From the NCBI GenBank assembly GCA_965372745.1, contig CBDVDM010000003.1, positions 1-64,000 on the forward strand: a DNA stretch of 64,000 nt, written 5' to 3'. A program made the translations under genes and the position numbers. How positions within the stretch are numbered: the stretch's first letter is position 1; each line of letters opens with the position of its first letter. Below the pieces are notes generated by a model, which saw nothing but the letters and a program-made list of their open reading frames with translations, did not search any database and had not been told where the DNA came from. The DNA is from VRUG01 sp965372745. GTDB taxonomy: Bacteria > Planctomycetota > Phycisphaerae > Sedimentisphaerales > Anaerobacaceae. Shown piece by piece: positions 24,180 to 33,447 of the stretch.

Positions 24180-26057
24180 GTGAAAAGACTTGTTTTGTTC
24201 TTCATATTCTTGGCGTTAGTTACTCCGTGCTTGGCTGCAATACCAATAGTTCAGCTGGAAACCAATTATGGTAACATCGTTATTGAACTTGATGAAGATG
24301 CTGCGCCTGTTACGGTTGCCAACTTTTTGATGTACGTTAATTCAGGTTTTTATGATGGCCTGATTTTTCATCGCACAATTGATGGATTTATGATTCAAGG
24401 CGGTGGATTTGACAGAAATTTAAATGAGCAGGACCCCTGCGACCCTATAATAAATGAAAGCAGTAATGGCCTGAGCAACCTTCGCGGAACTATTGCAATG
24501 GCCAGAACCAGCGAACCGAATTCTGCGACTTCGCAATTTTTCATAAATCACGTTGACAATATAGCTGGCACGACGAACAATCTCGACTGGCAGGATGCGA
24601 ATAATGTTGGCTATTGTGTTTTTGGTCATGTAATAAGTGATATGAATATTGTGGACGCTATAGCTCAGGTGCCGACCGTTAATTTAGGAGGGGCCTTTGC
24701 CGCTCTTCCGGAGATACCGGTTGTTATATATTCTGCGTGTTTATTAGGTGATACTAGCGCTGACAGCAGTGTTAATCTGCTGGATTTCAGCAATCTGGCT
24801 AATCAATGGCTGCAAGGTGACGGCAGCGATTCATTTAAGATAACAGAAGCTAATTCAGTAGCAGACGATTATTTTGGTTACTCAACTTCTATCGGCAGTG
24901 ACTATGCAATTGTCGGAGCACCCGGAGATATACCTTATGGAAACAGCGCCGGCAGTTTATATGTTTACACAAAAGAAGATGGAAATTGGCTGTCATCGAA
25001 CCCGCTTGTCCTTACTGCCTCTGACGCCTTGCCAGGAGACTGGTTCGGTTATTCTGCAGCAGTTAATACAGGTTATGCTGACAGTATAATTGCCGGAGCA
25101 CCAGGAGCCGACAGCCAGACCGGTTCGGCATACATATTCGCACCTAATGATATTGACCCAAATAACTGGGACCAGCTGACAAAATTAACTGCCTCTGATG
25201 GTATAGCAGATGATTGGTTCGGCAATTCTGTTTCTATCGATTCTATGCATGCAATAGTTGGGGCATATTATGATGACAACCAGGCCGGTGCTGCATATAT
25301 TTTCCATGAAAATGAAAGTTGGTCGCAAAATGCCAAACTTACTGCTGCAGATGCCGTCTCTGGCGACAAATTCGGCAACAGTGTTTCCATCAGTGGAAAC
25401 TATGCGATAGTTGGTGCATATATGGATGATAACGTTGGTGTTGACGCCGGTTCTGCATATATTTTCAAACTTTCCGGTTCGACCTGGACTCAACAGGCTA
25501 AACTCATCGCATCGGATGCAGATGATGGCGACCAGTTTGGTTATTCAGTTTGTATCAACGGCGACTATGCGTTAGTAGGTGCTGTGGGAGATGACGACGA
25601 CGGTAATTTTGCCGGGTCTGCATATATATTTAAACGAAATGGTACAACCTGGGTCGAGCAGGTAAAGCTTACTGCTAGTGACGCTGCAGCTTTTGACTGG
25701 TTTGGCTATTCGGTCTCTATAGATGCCGGCTTTGCAATCATAAGTTCGCGCTGGGATGATGATAAAGGGAGTAAATCAGGTTCAGCATACATTTTCAGAC
25801 GTGATGGTATCAACTGGGTGCAGCAGACGAAGCTGACAGCTTTTGATGGAGCAGCCGACGACCATTTTGGAAATAGTGTTTCTTTAAGTGGCAACTATGC
25901 AATAACAGGCTCGCCTCAGGACGACGTTCAGGCCGGCAACTCCGGCTCAGCCTATATATTTGAAATATGTCCTTCTTATGATATTACCGGTGACTGCATG
26001 GTTGATATGGATGATATTACAGCTATAGGCTTGAATTGGCTTATAGTGACCCCGTAA
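24180..26057 (+). CDS. Secreted cyclophilin-type peptidyl-prolyl isomerase fused to a seven-repeat FG-GAP propeller
   Basis: GTG start with aaggggg upstream. Residues 1-20 are a signal peptide ending CLAA. Residues about 25-185 are a cyclophilin domain: VELETNYGNI-like opening, FYDGLIFHRTIDGFMIQGGG, RGTIAMAR, NSATSQFFI and FGHVISDMNIVDAI, so the Phe, Arg and Gln catalytic residues are there. A dockerin-like half (SVNLLDFSNLANQWLQ) follows, then seven repeats, each containing DxFGxS and ending GSAYIF, consistent with a seven-bladed beta-propeller, and a second dockerin-like half (CMVDMDDITAIGLNWL) at the end. Likely acts outside the cytoplasm. Confidence 0.9.
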   Translation: MKRLVLFFIFLALVTPCLAAIPIVQLETNYGNIVIELDEDAAPVTVANFLMYVNSGFYDGLIFHRTIDGFMIQGGGFDRNLNEQDPCDPIINESSNGLSNLRGTIAMARTSEPNSATSQFFINHVDNIAGTTNNLDWQDANNVGYCVFGHVISDMNIVDAIAQVPTVNLGGAFAALPEIPVVIYSACLLGDTSADSSVNLLDFSNLANQWLQGDGSDSFKITEANSVADDYFGYSTSIGSDYAIVGAPGDIPYGNSAGSLYVYTKEDGNWLSSNPLVLTASDALPGDWFGYSAAVNTGYADSIIAGAPGADSQTGSAYIFAPNDIDPNNWDQLTKLTASDGIADDWFGNSVSIDSMHAIVGAYYDDNQAGAAYIFHENESWSQNAKLTAADAVSGDKFGNSVSISGNYAIVGAYMDDNVGVDAGSAYIFKLSGSTWTQQAKLIASDADDGDQFGYSVCINGDYALVGAVGDDDDGNFAGSAYIFKRNGTTWVEQVKLTASDAAAFDWFGYSVSIDAGFAIISSRWDDDKGSKSGSAYIFRRDGINWVQQTKLTAFDGAADDHFGNSVSLSGNYAITGSPQDDVQAGNSGSAYIFEICPSYDITGDCMVDMDDITAIGLNWLIVTP

Positions 26058-26077
26058 CTTTTATTAACTTTATTTAA

Positions 26078-26353
26078 TTAAAAAGTGATTTTGAATTCCT
26101 TGTAATCAGGATTTAATGGCACATCTTCGACATTGGTTTGGTTGATATAACCTTCGAAAGATTCCTGAATATCTCTAATGCAATCGTCTATATCTTTTGA
26201 GTGTCCCTGAACAATCATTTCCACACTGCCGTCTGATAGGTTACGTACCAGACCTTTCAGTTGACACCGGTTTGCTATATTGTAGGCGGTAAAGCGGAAG
26301 CCTATCCCTTGTACTCTGCCGGTAAAAATTATGTGTTTAGCTGTTTGACTCAT
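26078..26353 (-). CDS. acyP: Acylphosphatase
   Basis: 91-residue enzyme that hydrolyses acyl phosphates. GRVQGIGFRFTAY has the phosphate-binding loop and catalytic Arg, and LVRNLSDGSVEM contains the conserved Asn. It is monocistronic and converges on the cyclophilin-propeller gene. Confidence 0.94.
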   Translation of the reverse strand: MSQTAKHIIFTGRVQGIGFRFTAYNIANRCQLKGLVRNLSDGSVEMIVQGHSKDIDDCIRDIQESFEGYINQTNVEDVPLNPDYKEFKITF

Positions 26354-26465
26354 TTAATTTCGTATATTAACTTTAAACAATTTTGATTGCAAGTGAGTAT
26401 AGTCATAAATTAAGGTTCACGAATTACAGCAGGTCGAGTATAATCCTGAAAATTATGTTTGGTAG

Positions 26466-27749
26466 ATGATAATGTTAAAAAAGAAAAAGAAACAACAGCA
26501 GATACAAGAGCAGATTTACGAGCTTAGCACGCTTGTTGCGGGCAAGTTCTCACTTCAGCAGGTTTTGGACAGATTAGCCGAGGCAGCCGTCAAGACCACC
26601 GGTGCCAAGGCCTGCTCGATTCGATTGCTGGATGAAGAAGCTGGTGACCTGCAAATGCGAAGCACCTATGGTTTAAGCGAAGAGTACCGCAATAAAGGTG
26701 TTGTCTCGAAAAATGACACTGTTATTAAAGCTGCTTTTGCCGGCGAGGCGGTGGTGCTGGATGATATGAGGGTTGATGGAAGAGTAAAATATCGGGATGC
26801 TGCAATTAAAGAGGAACTTGTCAGTCAGCTGACCGTTGCCATGCTGTTTAGGAATAAAGCAATCGGCGTACTTCGATTGTACAGCCCTGAACCCAAACGT
26901 TTTAATGAGGACAATATTGCTCTTGCAAGAACGCTTGCTTCGCAGTGTGCAGTGGCAATAACAAATGCGAGGCTCTACGCACAGGTATTGGAAGGTGCGC
27001 ATATTGCCGAACAGATGCGTCTGGCGGGAATTATTCAGCGAAGAATGATTCCGGAGAAACCCCCTGTCATACCAGGTGTAGACATTGCTGCTGCTTATAT
27101 TCCATGTTTTGATGTAGGCGGTGACTTTTATGATTTTATTCAGATTAGTAACACCTGTTTTGCAGTAACAATTGCTGATGTGATTGGCAAGGGTATGCCT
27201 GCTGCGATAATGATGAGTATGTTCAGAGGTGCTGTCAGGGCATATACAGATACCCAGGTAGGCAGCCAGATGATTGCAAAAATTGTTACTAAGTTAAATA
27301 AAATGGCCTGTAGCGAGTGCAGGTTAGGCGAGTTTATTACGTTGTTTTATGCAGTGATTGATGTCAAAGATATGACGATAACATATTGTAATTGCGGACA
27401 CGAACCGACAGTGCTGATGAGTGGTGGACAGATTATAGATTTGGAAAAGGGTGGGCTGGTACTGGGAGTTATGGAAGATGCCGAATATGAAATAGAAACT
27501 TTAAAACTGCAAAACGACGATACGCTGCTCTTTTATACGGATGGCTTGATTGATGCAGCTAACTTTGAAGGTATGTTGTGGGGCAGGGAAAACATGTTAA
27601 ACACACTTAAGAAGTTTGCCGATGTTCCAGCCAATCGAATGATTAAAGACATACTCGGCTATAGAAGGCGCTTCGTGGGATTGGCCAGGCAAAGTGATGA
27701 TACAAGTATTGTGGTTGTCAGAATGAACGAGACGGCAAAACCGGATTAG
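26466..27749 (+). CDS. GAF-domain SpoIIE/RsbU-type PP2C phosphatase
   Basis: 427 residues: a short Lys/Gln-rich start, a GAF sensor domain (about residues 25-175), then the linker AEQMRLAGIIQRRMIP and a PP2C-like phosphatase domain with FDVGGDFYDFI, TIADVIGKGMPAAIMMSMF, YCNCGHEPTVLM, LFYTDGLIDA and QSDDTSIVVV. It probably senses a small ligand and controls an anti-sigma antagonist. Start 26466 or 26472 are both possible. It lies directly before cmk with no gap and shares the phosphatase architecture of 9315-10127. Confidence 0.9.
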   Translation: MIMLKKKKKQQQIQEQIYELSTLVAGKFSLQQVLDRLAEAAVKTTGAKACSIRLLDEEAGDLQMRSTYGLSEEYRNKGVVSKNDTVIKAAFAGEAVVLDDMRVDGRVKYRDAAIKEELVSQLTVAMLFRNKAIGVLRLYSPEPKRFNEDNIALARTLASQCAVAITNARLYAQVLEGAHIAEQMRLAGIIQRRMIPEKPPVIPGVDIAAAYIPCFDVGGDFYDFIQISNTCFAVTIADVIGKGMPAAIMMSMFRGAVRAYTDTQVGSQMIAKIVTKLNKMACSECRLGEFITLFYAVIDVKDMTITYCNCGHEPTVLMSGGQIIDLEKGGLVLGVMEDAEYEIETLKLQNDDTLLFYTDGLIDAANFEGMLWGRENMLNTLKKFADVPANRMIKDILGYRRRFVGLARQSDDTSIVVVRMNETAKPD

Positions 27750-28421
27750 ATGGCGAAATTAATTATAACAATTGATGGCCCTGCCGGAAGCGGTAAAAGT
27801 ACTGTTGCCGGGCTTCTGGCAAAAAAACTCGGTATCAGCTTTTTAGATACCGGTGCGATGTATCGAGCAGTTACGCTGGCAGCGATTCAGGCCGGTATTG
27901 ATATGGAAGTTGAGCAACAATTGCTTGACGTTCTCAATAGCACTGATTTTAAGTTTGCGATAAAGAATGACAAACTGGTTGTAGCGATTAATGGCAATGA
28001 TGTTACAGAGCAAATACGCTCCCATGAAGTTACCGCCAATGCCTGGTATATTGCCTCTTCGGCCAAGGTTAGGGCCAAATTAGTTCAAATGCAAAGGCAA
28101 ATTGCCGGCGATGAGGGAAAAATAGTCACTGAGGGAAGAGACCAGGGCACAGTCGCATTTCCGGATGCTAACATTAAATTCTTTTTAATTGCTGATGTTA
28201 CCGAGCGGGCAAAGAGAAGGCATAAGGAGCTTCTTGCAAAAGGTGAACATGCAGACCATACCGAGGTACGAACTGCCATCGAGAAAAGGGATAAAAGCGA
28301 CCGTGGCAGGGCGGTTGGCCCATTAAAACCTGCCGATAACGCTATACTAATTGACACTACGAATTTGGATGTAGATGAAGTTGTTAAAGAACTTTTGAAT
28401 TATGTCAGAAAAAATACTTGA
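27750..28421 (+). CDS. cmk: Cytidylate kinase
   Basis: Phosphorylates CMP/dCMP. The 223-residue protein has the P-loop ITIDGPAGSGKSTVAGLLA at the N-terminus, LDTGAMYRAVT, VTEGRDQGTVAFPDA and the AKRRHKELL lid. The ATG follows the upstream stop immediately, and the 3' end overlaps plsC by 20 bases. Confidence 0.96.
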   Translation: MAKLIITIDGPAGSGKSTVAGLLAKKLGISFLDTGAMYRAVTLAAIQAGIDMEVEQQLLDVLNSTDFKFAIKNDKLVVAINGNDVTEQIRSHEVTANAWYIASSAKVRAKLVQMQRQIAGDEGKIVTEGRDQGTVAFPDANIKFFLIADVTERAKRRHKELLAKGEHADHTEVRTAIEKRDKSDRGRAVGPLKPADNAILIDTTNLDVDEVVKELLNYVRKNT

Positions 28422-29067
28422 GAAAAAACCGAATATGACATGGTATCGTTTCGCACGTTTTGCGGGCAGAATGTTCTGCAAATTGTTTTTTAAGGTGCAG
28501 TTTTACGGCATGGAGAATATCCCGCAGGAAGGTGCATTTTTAATGGTGAGCAATCATCAAAGTCTTTTAGACCCTCTTTTTTGCGGTGCCTTCATCGAAA
28601 AGCCTTTATGTTTTCTTGCTCGGGACAGCCTTTTTAAAATCAGATTTTTTGGAAGATTGGTTGCCACACTCAACACCATACCTGTCAGAAGGGGCACTGC
28701 GGATTTATCCGCAGTTAAAGCGGTTATTGCCAGACTCAAAAAGGGTAATTCCGTTTGTCTTTATCCGGAAGCTACGCGTACCAGAGACGGCAGGATAGCT
28801 GCTCTTAAGCCGGGTTTTAGGCTTATATGCCGGCGTGGAAACGCGCCGGTAGTACCGGTGGTTATTGACGGTGCTTTTGAGTGTTGGCCGAGGCATAAAA
28901 AAATGTTCTCACCTGGCAGGATAGTTGTATCATACGGCAAAGTTATAACTGTTGAGCAGATAAACACGATGAGTGATGCCGAGTTCGCTGATAATTTGAC
29001 GGATATTTTAAGAAAGATGCAAAGCGCCTGCCGCGAGCAGCAGGGCAAAGAACCTTATAATTATTGA
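28402..29067 (+). CDS. plsC: 1-acyl-sn-glycerol-3-phosphate acyltransferase
   Basis: Second acylation of phospholipid synthesis. The 221-residue protein has the HX4D motif in VSNHQSLLDPLF (near residue 50), the substrate-binding LYPEATRTRDG (an EGTR-type block) and VVPVVIDGAF. It overlaps cmk by 20 bases, as expected for the coupled cmk-plsC pair. In the classic clostridial arrangement ispH-rpsA follows; here a two-gene minus-strand module comes between. Confidence 0.92.
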   Translation: MSEKILEKKPNMTWYRFARFAGRMFCKLFFKVQFYGMENIPQEGAFLMVSNHQSLLDPLFCGAFIEKPLCFLARDSLFKIRFFGRLVATLNTIPVRRGTADLSAVKAVIARLKKGNSVCLYPEATRTRDGRIAALKPGFRLICRRGNAPVVPVVIDGAFECWPRHKKMFSPGRIVVSYGKVITVEQINTMSDAEFADNLTDILRKMQSACREQQGKEPYNY

Positions 29068-29096
29068 TTGTTGTAGCTACGTTCGTGTCTTACTTT

Positions 29097-30068
29097 TTAG
29101 AATAGAAGCCTTACTAATTCTACTGTAGAAGTTTTTCCCTCTTGAAGTTTCTTTCGCACGTCCTCTATAGAGTACTCACTTTTCTCTTCCACAATGAGCC
29201 GACAGTCTGATTCAAGTATAGAGGCAATGCGATTAACCGCAGCCTTCAGACTTAGAATCATGTGATTTCGCAAGTCGATGCAAAACCTATTCCATCGAAT
29301 CTGCCGTTCGACGCCCAAATAATCATTTTGATAGCCGTGGAAAAGACCTCTCCCTAACCATCCGAAGGGAGCTGTTGCTTTTGCCAGCATCTTTAGATTT
29401 GAGGAATGATCATAGGTGCATAGCCTCCGTTTATCTAACGTCATAGATTCCGCTACCTGATTCATTAAGCGGTATTTCATAGCATCAAAAAAACGTAATG
29501 CGCTTCGTGCTTTCCTCAAATCATGTCTCCAATTTGAAGGGGCCTGAAATACGAAAGTGTAGTCAGGATTTAAAGTTCGAATCCGGGAACAATCGTGTTT
29601 CTTTGCTATTGAAGAAGTTAACAGCTGGACAACATGACTGCCAAAAACAAGTACCTTACTGCCAGGAGCAGAAACCGGTGCGAAATTCATTTCGACTATC
29701 TTTTGCGAGTCCTTATTTTGTCCAAGTTGAAGCTCATATACAAAACGATCCTCGACAACAATCGTCCTCGCTATCATATCCAGAAATTGTGCTATATTGT
29801 AATTGATGTCTCTGGATTGCCCACCCACGAGTGTACGGAAGAAATCCATCACATCGTTATTTTCCGGTTCGAATCTGAAATTTACAGAGGAAAATCGGCA
29901 ACCGCCACGTTCATGTTTCCGACTACATTGACTGTATATTGCTACTCCAGCATCTTGCCCCATCATTTCGAGATTCGGGCTTCTGGGGAAGAAAGGGCCA
30001 CTCGGTTCGAAAACTGAATTGCCTGACCATACGAGGTCATCTTTTTCGAATAAACTAAATTTTCTCAT
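29097..30068 (-). CDS. Unknown protein, second gene of a two-gene module
   Basis: 323 residues, no family recognised. It is soluble and mostly mixed alpha/beta by eye, with no signal peptide or clear membrane span. There is a Cys/His/Arg-rich stretch CSRKHERGGCRF near residue 48, and the C-terminal third is Arg/Lys-rich and helical. Its ATG overlaps the stop of the 882-residue membrane protein (ATGA), so the two are translationally coupled and probably work together. It ends 29 bases from the convergent plsC. Confidence 0.8.
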   Translation of the reverse strand: MRKFSLFEKDDLVWSGNSVFEPSGPFFPRSPNLEMMGQDAGVAIYSQCSRKHERGGCRFSSVNFRFEPENNDVMDFFRTLVGGQSRDINYNIAQFLDMIARTIVVEDRFVYELQLGQNKDSQKIVEMNFAPVSAPGSKVLVFGSHVVQLLTSSIAKKHDCSRIRTLNPDYTFVFQAPSNWRHDLRKARSALRFFDAMKYRLMNQVAESMTLDKRRLCTYDHSSNLKMLAKATAPFGWLGRGLFHGYQNDYLGVERQIRWNRFCIDLRNHMILSLKAAVNRIASILESDCRLIVEEKSEYSIEDVRKKLQEGKTSTVELVRLLF

Positions 30069-32713
30069 AAACCAGTTTCTCCTTCCCGTTGTCTCTTCTC
30101 TCTATCAACATCTTCTTTGCAATCTGAAACACTATTGGGAAGTTTTATTCCTGCAGCCTCAGGGCGTTCTGAAAGATAAAATGCTGCAAAATAATCATAA
30201 GGACGACGAAAGATCATGCCCATATGGGGACGTATAGACTGTATGATTCGACTCGTGTGTTCAGTCCGTGCTTTCTCTTCGCCTTCCCAGTGAGACATTC
30301 GCCCTTCGATGTCGAAACCTGCATTTGCCATTGCATGTATAAAAGCTCGTTCCCAATGAGACCGCTCCATTCCACTTGGAGAAAAAACCGGCAGTTGCAG
30401 CACCATATCGATTGAGCCATAAAAGAACTGTATGGCCTGTTTCCCAGCGTGGTTTTCATCAAAATAAGCATCCCATTCTTTCTTGACGATTTCATAAAAG
30501 CTGGAACCATGTAATTCGCTAAAAAGTAAAGCGAGACCGGACAAATCAAGAAGGTCGACTATTGTGTCAAAAGCAATTTTCATATGAGGTTTTGAAAAGT
30601 GTTCATCTTTCGCCTGGATATGGCGATATGCTATTTTAAATGTCGTTTTGAAGATACCTGCAAAAAGACTCTCGAATTTGTTTACATCCTGCATTTCCAT
30701 TCTCGATACGAGTGCATCGCCAAGATAAGCCCTGAATATACCTACATAATCAGGAGCTTTACCAACATCAGTGTCCAAAGTTAATTTAGGTGCGACATTA
30801 GCAATGTTACCCAACAGTTCTAACTCGACATTTTGAAGTTTCTGTTCTAGCGTTATGAATTCGGCATTTATCCAATCTTCTTTGGTAATTTGAATTGCCA
30901 CAAGCTTTTGGTACAACTCACTCAACGCAGTAATCCTGAATCTTACCTTCTTAGTAGTCTCGATACTGCTTCTTAGAAGCTCAGCGTTTGCCCAAAGCGC
31001 GTTTGTCTTCATCAACTTTTCAACCGGCTGCACACAGAAATCGGTTACACATTGGACAAGTTGTTCTGACAAATGCCATATGTAGTCAGCGTAACGTTGC
31101 GCAACGTGTTCCTTCATAAACCAATTGGATGAAAGGACTCTGCCTTCAGTCTTGCGCTCGAAGAGCAACTTTTGGTGAAATTTCTTCAGATACCCTAGAA
31201 CTTCACGTGGATGTTTTCGCTCATATAATTGTCTTGTACTCTGAAGCCTAAGGTCAGCATAAGAACTTAGAATCTCATCTACAGTTCTCCTCTCTAAGTT
31301 CTGTGAAGCAGAAATCGCCAGATTCAAAACACATGTTCCATAGGCGCTTGCCATTGACATTGCTTGAGACTGGTCATTTGTCTCAACCACACGCATTTTG
31401 TTGTCATCAGAGAAGAGAACATCTCGAACTTCACTGAGGAGATGGCAAGCTTCATCTATTGCCAGGTTCTCTCCCAGTTGCCCCATTGTATGGTAAATCC
31501 TGATAAGAATTGCAGAGGCATCAGAATAATCTTGTGCCTTAAGTAAATACTCTAGTGACTGCCGCACCATACGGCTGATTGCGTTGCACACAAAAAGATA
31601 ATCAGGTTTTTCCTCAGGTTGAGGCGTAGTTCCTGTTCTCATGGCTATATTTGCTTGAATGCTGCTTGTAAAACCCCATTCTTGAAAGAGTCTCTTTCGA
31701 GGAAACCACATACTGAGGTTGGGGATTTTGCTAGAATCCTTAACATACCTACTTAAAATATTAAGCAAGGTAATAATACACAAGTCTCTTACTATTTCAC
31801 CACGAGCAGATTGCGATAGTGCAAATTTGATTAAACATTCAAGCCGATGCAGTTCATACAAAGCTTGGTCTCGAAAATGGCGCTGGAATGCAGGTTGATT
31901 CGACCGTCCTCTTGCAACCGTTGCACGTTTTACAGCTTTGACAAAATTAGCCTTAGGTATACTCACCAATTCCCTTGGATCGAGAAATCTAAATATGTGA
32001 CGTCCAAGCAGAAAGAAAGAAAAAACAACGATCGTAGCAATAAGTAGCACATAGGCCATCAAGAAAAAACTTGGTGGGAGGCCTATTGCCAAGAAAGCAA
32101 GCCCAAATAGGGCAGTTGCTCCAAGATGAGCAAGTAGGAAAAGATATCCACGACTAACAGCATTATTTATTATTAGGTTTCGTATTTCACGATGATGAGG
32201 TTCAGAATATGATATAGCAACTAAGCTTAAGGTGGTGAAGTAGAGAGCCAGAAAAACTCCGGCTATGCCAGCAATGGTGGTTAGAAGTGTAACGTATATA
32301 GTTGCATCTAGCGTAAAGAATCCGTTCATTTGTTTAGGTGTCAATGACTCGATTATATTCCTGAATATTACAGGGAAGGTGACGGATAATGAAAACCAAT
32401 AAATACCAATTACAAATAGAAATGATAAAAGAACGGGCACGCAACTTGAGCGAAGAATACTTATAATGGGTCTGACAATTAGATGTTTGCCTCCAAGCTT
32501 TTCACGATTATTAAAAATAAAACGCTCTCCCCAAAACCTTAGCTTTCTCAATGCTTGCGTACAAACTCCGAAGAAGCGACAAGATATTATTAAGTACAAA
32601 ATCAATCGCATACTTGTTATGAACTGACCATGTCCAAAAGCTTTGATTATTGCGCTTAGCGGATTCTCTCGCATGTTGCTCAGGAACGTATTTTCATCCT
32701 TTTTATCTGACAT
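30065..32713 (-). CDS. Large membrane protein with long helical cytoplasmic region, unknown function
   Basis: 882 residues. The N-terminal quarter has about four to five hydrophobic segments: near residues 92-115, 133-165 and 188-228, the second reading TLLTTIAGIAGVFLALYFTT. The rest, about 640 residues, is hydrophilic and mostly helical by eye, without any nucleotide-binding or protease motif. The pattern of the membrane segments faintly recalls DUF2254-type membrane proteins, but I cannot assign it. It is coupled to the 323-residue gene by a four-base overlap, on the opposite strand to the housekeeping genes around it. Confidence 0.8.
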   Translation of the reverse strand: MSDKKDENTFLSNMRENPLSAIIKAFGHGQFITSMRLILYLIISCRFFGVCTQALRKLRFWGERFIFNNREKLGGKHLIVRPIISILRSSCVPVLLSFLFVIGIYWFSLSVTFPVIFRNIIESLTPKQMNGFFTLDATIYVTLLTTIAGIAGVFLALYFTTLSLVAISYSEPHHREIRNLIINNAVSRGYLFLLAHLGATALFGLAFLAIGLPPSFFLMAYVLLIATIVVFSFFLLGRHIFRFLDPRELVSIPKANFVKAVKRATVARGRSNQPAFQRHFRDQALYELHRLECLIKFALSQSARGEIVRDLCIITLLNILSRYVKDSSKIPNLSMWFPRKRLFQEWGFTSSIQANIAMRTGTTPQPEEKPDYLFVCNAISRMVRQSLEYLLKAQDYSDASAILIRIYHTMGQLGENLAIDEACHLLSEVRDVLFSDDNKMRVVETNDQSQAMSMASAYGTCVLNLAISASQNLERRTVDEILSSYADLRLQSTRQLYERKHPREVLGYLKKFHQKLLFERKTEGRVLSSNWFMKEHVAQRYADYIWHLSEQLVQCVTDFCVQPVEKLMKTNALWANAELLRSSIETTKKVRFRITALSELYQKLVAIQITKEDWINAEFITLEQKLQNVELELLGNIANVAPKLTLDTDVGKAPDYVGIFRAYLGDALVSRMEMQDVNKFESLFAGIFKTTFKIAYRHIQAKDEHFSKPHMKIAFDTIVDLLDLSGLALLFSELHGSSFYEIVKKEWDAYFDENHAGKQAIQFFYGSIDMVLQLPVFSPSGMERSHWERAFIHAMANAGFDIEGRMSHWEGEEKARTEHTSRIIQSIRPHMGMIFRRPYDYFAAFYLSERPEAAGIKLPNSVSDCKEDVDREKRQREGETGL

Positions 32714-33447
32714 TTTTCGAAATTTATTCCTAACTATCGTCCATACTAATAATTCTTGTTTTATAAGTAAGTTTTTAGCTTAGTACCTCATAACATTTGA
32801 AAGAGCCGCTACGCTGCCTAATCCATCGAAGTGGTAATAATATACACTATTACTGTCAACAACGTCAATCATACAGAACGGCTCATCAATCCCCGGGGCA
32901 TAATAGCACAAGCGACGAATCAACTTCGGTTGAAATTAGTTGTTAGTTTTTCTTAATTCTGTCTTCTGTCTTTTGTTATCTGTTGTCCATTGTCTATGGT
33001 CTACTGTCTTGTGTCTTTTGAGCTTTTTCGTGGCCATTTTTTGTTCTTTTCTTTGTGTCTTAGAGTCTTGGTGGTCAAATTTATTTTGAACATTTTTATT
33101 TGTAATTTTGTGCTTGTTTCGAGTTTCGATATTAGAATTTCGGATTTTCGCATCAAATGCGCAAGTGCTCATTTTGAATTTGTCATTTTTGGGTCATTTC
33201 ACGTCAATTTGAGTGTGTTTTATGTCAATTTGTGCGAATTTTTGTAATTTTTTGTTACTTTTTGCGCGCTTTTTTCGGCAACTTGCGCAAATAATCGCGC
33301 CCAGACTGTTTACTTCCCCCATTTTAAGCCCTAAATTCCAGCATTTTACCGGAATTTTGAGCACCTTTGTGTGTTTTTATGGATTATGCTGGGATTTTGG
33401 CATAAAATTGCGTTTGGTGATTTTGTTTGGAAATTGGTAGTTTTGTT
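32714..33447. repeat. AT-rich gene-free region with degenerate repeat tracts
   Basis: About 730 bases between the unknown module and ispH. From 32958 to 33017 it contains CTGTCTT/CTGTTATC/CTGTTGTCC-type words like those inserted in argS. From 33045 it reads tttgtgtcttagagtcttgg and then T-rich GAATTT/GTCAATTT words. The short ORFs inside have no coding character. The ispH promoter must be here but was not identified. Confidence 0.6.

Noticed and set aside
29571..29590. tRNA-like GTTCGAATCC in the 323-residue gene
   Set aside because: No acceptor or anticodon stem around it; it lies in an open reading frame.
29097..30068. Phage portal-like protein
   Set aside because: A faint resemblance around residues 95-115 was noted, but no terminase, capsid or other phage gene is nearby and the match is too weak.
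32990..33440. Short plus-strand ORFs before ispH
   Set aside because: They consist of Phe/Leu/Cys-rich translation of a T-rich repeat tract.
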